This document shows, in pieces, positions 59,875 to 64,000 of a stretch of 64,000 nucleotides of DNA (position 1 is the first letter of the stretch; the number at the start of each line of letters is the position of its first letter). The notes beneath the pieces were generated by a model. It saw only the letters and a list, made by a program, of their open reading frames with translations. It was not told the origin of the DNA and ran no database searches. This DNA comes from a virus. The DNA lies in IMG/VR virus record IMGVR_UViG_3300007770_001284, positions 62,001 through 126,000 of that record, one strand, 5' to 3'. The position numbers were made by a program, and so were the translations under genes.

Positions 59875-60822
59875 ATGGCTGGAATTTTAAATCCCAAAAC
59901 AAGATTTATGGATACGTTCCTGACGCAGGTCGGACGGAGTCAGTCAGCGCATTGGGAATTACGTTTTTCCTTCGCAACTTTTTCTGATTACGCAACCTTT
60001 TACGAGGCTGATGGTACCGACCCAAAACGTGCCACCGACACTACAAACCGTATATTCTTTGAAGCTCACAATAGGCCACAAGACCAAGTAATTCCAGAAT
60101 TCGATGATGATGGTCAAATATCATTTCCCGCTGGAGATTTTGAGCTAACAAACGGTTCGATGCTTGTACTTTCCGGGGCTTCTGGAGGAACAGCATTTTT
60201 GGCTGGCGACACGTTAGTCTCTAGTGCTAGTACCGCGTTTACAGACTGTGTTGATTCGCTGAAGGATATGCAGCCCCTTCGATCGAGTGATCCCCTCGAC
60301 GAAAATGATGATTTTAAAGTTAGCACATATTCTCACACATTTTTTGTAACTTGTAATCTACCTATTCCATCTACAAAACCTCGTAGAATATCTCTACAAA
60401 ATGCCGAAAGCTTATGGCAAGACAAGAAATTAACCCACATACCGAATTTCCAATTTATGTCACCAGTAAACAAGACATCGGGTGCTGTATTAAGAGACTA
60501 TCCAAAACTTCAACAACCCGCTCCATTAAATTACCAAGATCTTATGGTTTCACTTGGGGCAAACGATCCCAGCGGTGAAACCGGTGTAGGCGCCCCTTTG
60601 AGCGTTACATTTCCGGAGACTTCAAAAGACAATAATTTAGTGTGCCAGGTCTTTGAAGTTTGTAGCGGCAGCGTAAATAAGCTTAGGGTTATAGATTTCG
60701 GTGAGTTCGAAGATGAAGACCCATTCAGCCCAGGAAAGCATGTATTTTTTGTCGGCAAGCTATTTAATGATGACGCGGGCGAAGATACTTTTATAAATCT
60801 GTTTACCGTTGTATTTGATTGA
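59875..60822 (+). CDS. Unknown probable virion protein
   Basis: This 315-residue mixed beta protein begins AGILNPKTRFMDTFLTQVGR, then HWELRFSFATFSDYATFYEA. The C-terminal part includes VCQVFEVCSGSVNKLRVIDF and HVFFVGKLFNDDAGEDTFIN. The pattern of short strands, no signal peptide and position in the late region are consistent with a virion protein such as a neck, completion or tail-terminator component. No family is recognised. It starts 11 bases after the previous stop and lies 8 bases before the FN3-like gene. Confidence 0.5.
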   Translation: MAGILNPKTRFMDTFLTQVGRSQSAHWELRFSFATFSDYATFYEADGTDPKRATDTTNRIFFEAHNRPQDQVIPEFDDDGQISFPAGDFELTNGSMLVLSGASGGTAFLAGDTLVSSASTAFTDCVDSLKDMQPLRSSDPLDENDDFKVSTYSHTFFVTCNLPIPSTKPRRISLQNAESLWQDKKLTHIPNFQFMSPVNKTSGAVLRDYPKLQQPAPLNYQDLMVSLGANDPSGETGVGAPLSVTFPETSKDNNLVCQVFEVCSGSVNKLRVIDFGEFEDEDPFSPGKHVFFVGKLFNDDAGEDTFINLFTVVFD

Positions 60823-60830
60823 GTTGATAG

Positions 60831-63287
60831 ATGCTATTTAAACCGCAAATTTCACCCGACGTAGTGACGATACCTAGCCAGTACGCAAAGTTGCTTCGTG
60901 TGTATGGAGAACCTGGTTCTAGATCGTTCATATATCGATTTACTTTTTCTATCGATATTACCCAAGCCGTGAGGTCTGATGCGTTATTTTTAGAAGTACG
61001 ACTCCTCGCGAAAAAACCAGAAAAATCGAAGGTAAAACCAGCTGCTGTTTCTACAAAGTCTTTTAAAAAATCTACAAAGAGGCTAGAAAAAGCTGCTCAG
61101 AAAAAGGTAAAGACAAGAAAGGCTCAGCAGTTTGCCTATCTAAAGACAGAAATAACAGACGCTATACCAAACGAAAATGCAAGGTGGATTGCATCAGGAA
61201 GGCTAGCTTACCGTCGGCCTGTTAAGAGAAAGACTGTTCCAATTTTAAATTCAGAATTATATACTCTACCTTTATCAGGTAGTTTGCCTCGTCGAAAGCG
61301 GGTGAGCTTACAGAAAGTGTCAAATGCTTTTGTTTCTACGAGACGTGACCCCGCACAAATTGTCAGCTCTAGAAGAAAAAGTCGCTTTAAAAAATCAAGG
61401 CCAGATGCGCTTTCATTTTTAGGACCATCTGACGCGATGCTAGCTCAGAAAGTTATGTTTCGTGAAACAAAGAAAGAGGTTGTTCCAAAAATATTTACTG
61501 TGTTTTTAAGAAATGCGAAATTAAAGCGTATGGTAAGGCTTTCTGAAAAGCGCTTAAAGAGCAGGTCAACATTTTATCTTCATGCAACATTACGATCAAG
61601 CAAGGGTGTTGTTGTCGGCGAAGCAGGTGTTGTGGTCTCCCACGCGAAAATCTTAAATGATTTTTTGACGCCAACAAAGCCTCCAGCACTATCTGTTTCT
61701 CAATTGGGCATTGGTGAATTATCGGTGGGGGTGACGCAGTTAGACTCTAAGGCGTCAAGAGTCAAATTATTTCGTCGATTGGCTCCAACAGATAATTCTG
61801 CTGGAACAGGTTGGGTATCAATATTAGACACAGACCTTGATGTTGGCGATGGAGAAATTCGTTTTCGTGACAAGGTTGCAACTGCAAGTCCTGTCATGTA
61901 TAGAGCAACGGCTGTTGGCGCTAATTCTCGTCCCACTGAAGAGTTTTCGTCTACAGTGATAACACCTCGTCAGGAGGTCAAGCTGGACTATTCTGGGAAA
62001 GGGACAGCGACAGCAAAGCTCGAATCGAACGTAATAACAACTACAGTGACAGATTTCCCCAAGAATGCAATCTCAGTGGCATTAAGAAGATATAATCTTA
62101 CGAATAATTCATATTCTAAAAAGCAAGCACAGACAGGGAGCGGATTCACGCTTGTGGGATCAGGTTCAGTAGATGACCAGATTCAATCCGTGACGTCTGA
62201 GGATGATGTAGTGAGTTTCCGTGATAAGCCTCTTCCAGGATCAATGTACAAGTACGTTCCACTGACCTATACACTTTATGGGAAAGAAGTGCTTGGAAAA
62301 GCCGCCATTATAGATTTTATTGAATCGCAAGAAGATAACAAGAAAGTTGATATGAAAGTTGGTTCAGCAACGCTGACGTCGACTCAAAATAGTAAATCAG
62401 TGAGTTTTTCTATTGCTGGAAGCTTTACTGAATTTGGATTTGAGGAAATTGAGGCAACATTATCTGATGCAAATCAAGCAGGCCTGTTTGGCGGTGATGT
62501 TTCTTCGAACCGTGATAAATTCTCTTCTTTAATTGTATTTCTTGTAGAAAGAGAAAATTTTAAAACTGGGGAGGTTGAGTCATTTGGGTCCCAAGAGGCT
62601 GGAACATTTACAGATTCACAAGCACTCCAGCAAGAAAAGAATGTCAAACCTCTTGCTGCTGGAACTAGATACGCCTATAAAGTAACAGCGTGCATTCGAC
62701 CAGCCGATACTTTGTTTCCTGATTTGGTAACAACAGAAATAGACCAGACAACGCTGCTCTCTTTTTCCAGATCCGTTCAAAAATTTAGGGGGCCAATGCA
62801 ATTACGAAAGAGTACACTGGCATCAACAGCTCGCCAGCTTGATGCCAACGCGCCGTCTGCGTTAGAACCGATTGATCCTTTTCTTGCGGGCAAAACCGCC
62901 GTTCAAGTAACAACTGAAATAGCAGTTCCAAACTCAATAACGAAGGGCTCTTCCGCCACTGTCGAGAAGCGGATGGACAATAATCTTATAAAGTGGTCAT
63001 ATATTGGCGATATGGCAAGATTAGATCACTTCCAGGTATTCCTTACATCGGCCGGCGGTTTTGAATTGCTAGGAACGGTCCATGCCGATTCTTCTTCAAT
63101 GAATTTTTCATATCGTCACTTCATAAACCGGGAAATACCATATAATTCCAGCTATGCTTACGAGATTAGACCAATTAATATTTCTTTCAAGGAATTATCA
63201 TCTTTGAGAACTACACTCATACCAGCGAATCCTATGGCGGGTTTAACGACTAAAGAACTTCGTAATGTTAGGATTATACAAAGATAA
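60831..63287 (+). CDS. Large virion protein with tandem FN3-like domains
   Basis: This 818-residue protein has a very basic region at about residues 60-220, with many Lys/Arg clusters (KSFKKSTKRLEKAAQKKVK). Four beta-sandwich-like units follow at about 285-385, 390-505, 510-640 and 715-805. The units share FN3-like wording: an internal V-x-L-x-R-R strand, then a F-R-D-K turn, then a Y-x-x-x-A/P strand (PVMYRATAVGANSRP, MYKYVPLTYTLYG). FN3-like domains are common on phage tails. The basic stretch could contact DNA, another virion protein or acidic surface sugars. Its stop overlaps the next gene's ATG (TAATG). Confidence 0.55.
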   Translation: MLFKPQISPDVVTIPSQYAKLLRVYGEPGSRSFIYRFTFSIDITQAVRSDALFLEVRLLAKKPEKSKVKPAAVSTKSFKKSTKRLEKAAQKKVKTRKAQQFAYLKTEITDAIPNENARWIASGRLAYRRPVKRKTVPILNSELYTLPLSGSLPRRKRVSLQKVSNAFVSTRRDPAQIVSSRRKSRFKKSRPDALSFLGPSDAMLAQKVMFRETKKEVVPKIFTVFLRNAKLKRMVRLSEKRLKSRSTFYLHATLRSSKGVVVGEAGVVVSHAKILNDFLTPTKPPALSVSQLGIGELSVGVTQLDSKASRVKLFRRLAPTDNSAGTGWVSILDTDLDVGDGEIRFRDKVATASPVMYRATAVGANSRPTEEFSSTVITPRQEVKLDYSGKGTATAKLESNVITTTVTDFPKNAISVALRRYNLTNNSYSKKQAQTGSGFTLVGSGSVDDQIQSVTSEDDVVSFRDKPLPGSMYKYVPLTYTLYGKEVLGKAAIIDFIESQEDNKKVDMKVGSATLTSTQNSKSVSFSIAGSFTEFGFEEIEATLSDANQAGLFGGDVSSNRDKFSSLIVFLVERENFKTGEVESFGSQEAGTFTDSQALQQEKNVKPLAAGTRYAYKVTACIRPADTLFPDLVTTEIDQTTLLSFSRSVQKFRGPMQLRKSTLASTARQLDANAPSALEPIDPFLAGKTAVQVTTEIAVPNSITKGSSATVEKRMDNNLIKWSYIGDMARLDHFQVFLTSAGGFELLGTVHADSSSMNFSYRHFINREIPYNSSYAYEIRPINISFKELSSLRTTLIPANPMAGLTTKELRNVRIIQR

Positions 63288-64000
63288 TGGGAAGCCTACT
63301 AGACAACGCTAATCTGTCGCCGCTAACGAGCGTTGACCAAGATGATATAATCAGCTTATCAGAGTTATTATTGGGCGAAGAAAAAATAGAGACTACGATA
63401 ATAAAAAGAGCTGCATCTGTTGAGCCTACAAAAAAGACAAAATCAGGCCGTGCTGCAAGGCTATCTAAGACAAAAAGTTCATCGACAAGTACCAGGGGGA
63501 AAACAGCGGCTCCTATCCAAAGTGCTGAACAACATAGAATAGAGAAAAAAAACCAGCAAGCCGAACGTCAGAGGCTAGAAGCGTATCAATTACAGCAAGG
63601 AAAGAAGAAAAGTGGTACGCCCTCCGCCCCCAGAACTATTGGGTCTAAGAAAAGCTCTACTGCATTATTGACAGAGACTAGAGATAATTCGCTTGTAATC
63701 AATACTACGCTTCGCCCTGTCGTGCTGGGAATGATGGATTTTTTGCCGACGCTTGATCCAACAGGGACAAAAGCAACGTCAGTGGGAAATATTCTAAAAA
63801 TTAATAGAGCAATCAAGGTATTAAATATCGAAAATCTCCCGGAAGGCATTGACATATCTTTGCAAGAAGCCCTGAATCTAGAGTATTTAGAGACATATTC
63901 CCAATACATCAGCCAGCGTGCAGCTTTCTTAAAAAGTTTGGATGCTTCAAATTTTAGTATTTTAGATGACGTAGTTAGTTTTCTTTCTTTAGCTAATGAG
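63287..64000 (+). CDS. Unknown protein, 3' end outside window
   Basis: An open frame starts at the ATG at 63287, overlapping the previous stop, and runs to the last base, giving at least 238 residues. It begins MGSLLDNANLSPLTSVDQDD. It has a long low-complexity Lys/Ser/Thr/Gln-rich stretch at about residues 45-115 (KKTKSGRAARLSKTKSSSTS), then a more ordered helical part (LQEALNLEYLETYSQYISQR). No family is recognised. It is coupled to the FN3-like gene, so another virion or assembly component is likely. The basic linker recalls that of the upstream protein. Confidence 0.55.
   Translation, partial: MGSLLDNANLSPLTSVDQDDIISLSELLLGEEKIETTIIKRAASVEPTKKTKSGRAARLSKTKSSSTSTRGKTAAPIQSAEQHRIEKKNQQAERQRLEAYQLQQGKKKSGTPSAPRTIGSKKSSTALLTETRDNSLVINTTLRPVVLGMMDFLPTLDPTGTKATSVGNILKINRAIKVLNIENLPEGIDISLQEALNLEYLETYSQYISQRAAFLKSLDASNFSILDDVVSFLSLANE

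Noticed and set aside
1-64000. tRNA genes, insertion sequences, integrase or attachment sites
   Set aside because: I saw no cloverleaf-like sequence in the short gaps and no transposase or integrase motif in any translated frame. Only a dedicated scan could exclude tRNAs fully.

Overview
This window is part of a large tailed-virus (Caudoviricetes, myovirus-type) genome. The evidence is a T4-type late sigma factor (gp55-like), the baseplate-wedge proteins gp25 and gp6, a baseplate hub-like protein, and a long run of very large virion, LamG-domain and tail-fibre proteins. Every gene I can support lies on the + strand. Genes are packed with 4-37 nt overlaps or gaps of a few bases. Proteins resemble the T4 superfamily only at the level of baseplate and late-transcription genes, so this looks like a distant, probably large-genome relative. 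The many LPS/capsule-type sugar genes suggest a Gram-negative, probably aquatic host, but the sequence does not identify it.

Region 1 (1-23897) is a glycan-biosynthesis island of about 30 genes. It holds glycosyltransferases (two GT7-like paralogues, a GT11 fucosyltransferase-type enzyme, GT2, GT9-like and others), two sulfotransferases, three or more methyltransferase-like proteins, a CapK-type adenylate-forming enzyme, a PLP aminotransferase, UDP-glucose dehydrogenase, a nucleotidyltransferase, HAD phosphatases, and SDR, MDR, cupin and 2OG-oxygenase proteins. Two pathways stand out. One is GDP-mannose to GDP-L-fucose (Gmd plus fucose synthase), with a GT11 enzyme to use the product. The other is an ADP-heptose-type route: kinase and adenylyltransferase as separate genes, an HldD-like epimerase, and a two-subunit transketolase that could feed it. 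Together they could build a fucosylated, possibly heptose-containing, sulfated and methylated glycan. It might decorate the virion or remodel the host surface; which of these is inference.

Region 2 (23939-28684) holds a RecB/Cas4-type nuclease with four cysteines, two GT4 glycosyltransferases, a small membrane protein, the late sigma factor and a small helical protein. Region 3 (28684-48842) is the baseplate block: hub-like OB protein, an unknown virion protein, gp25, gp6, a beta-rich protein, then three consecutive LamG/concanavalin-like proteins of 1191, 888 and 2398 residues. The last is clearly more GC-rich than the sugar island.

Region 4 (48899-59233) encodes three repetitive fibre proteins built from shuffled cassettes, plus a DUF5659-like small protein. 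It ends in the only strong intrinsic terminator I found. Region 5 (59342-64000) holds four further probable virion genes, including an 818-residue protein with tandem FN3-like domains and a gene cut by the window end. I saw no tRNAs, IS elements or CRISPR arrays. No gene-free stretch exceeds 300 bases.
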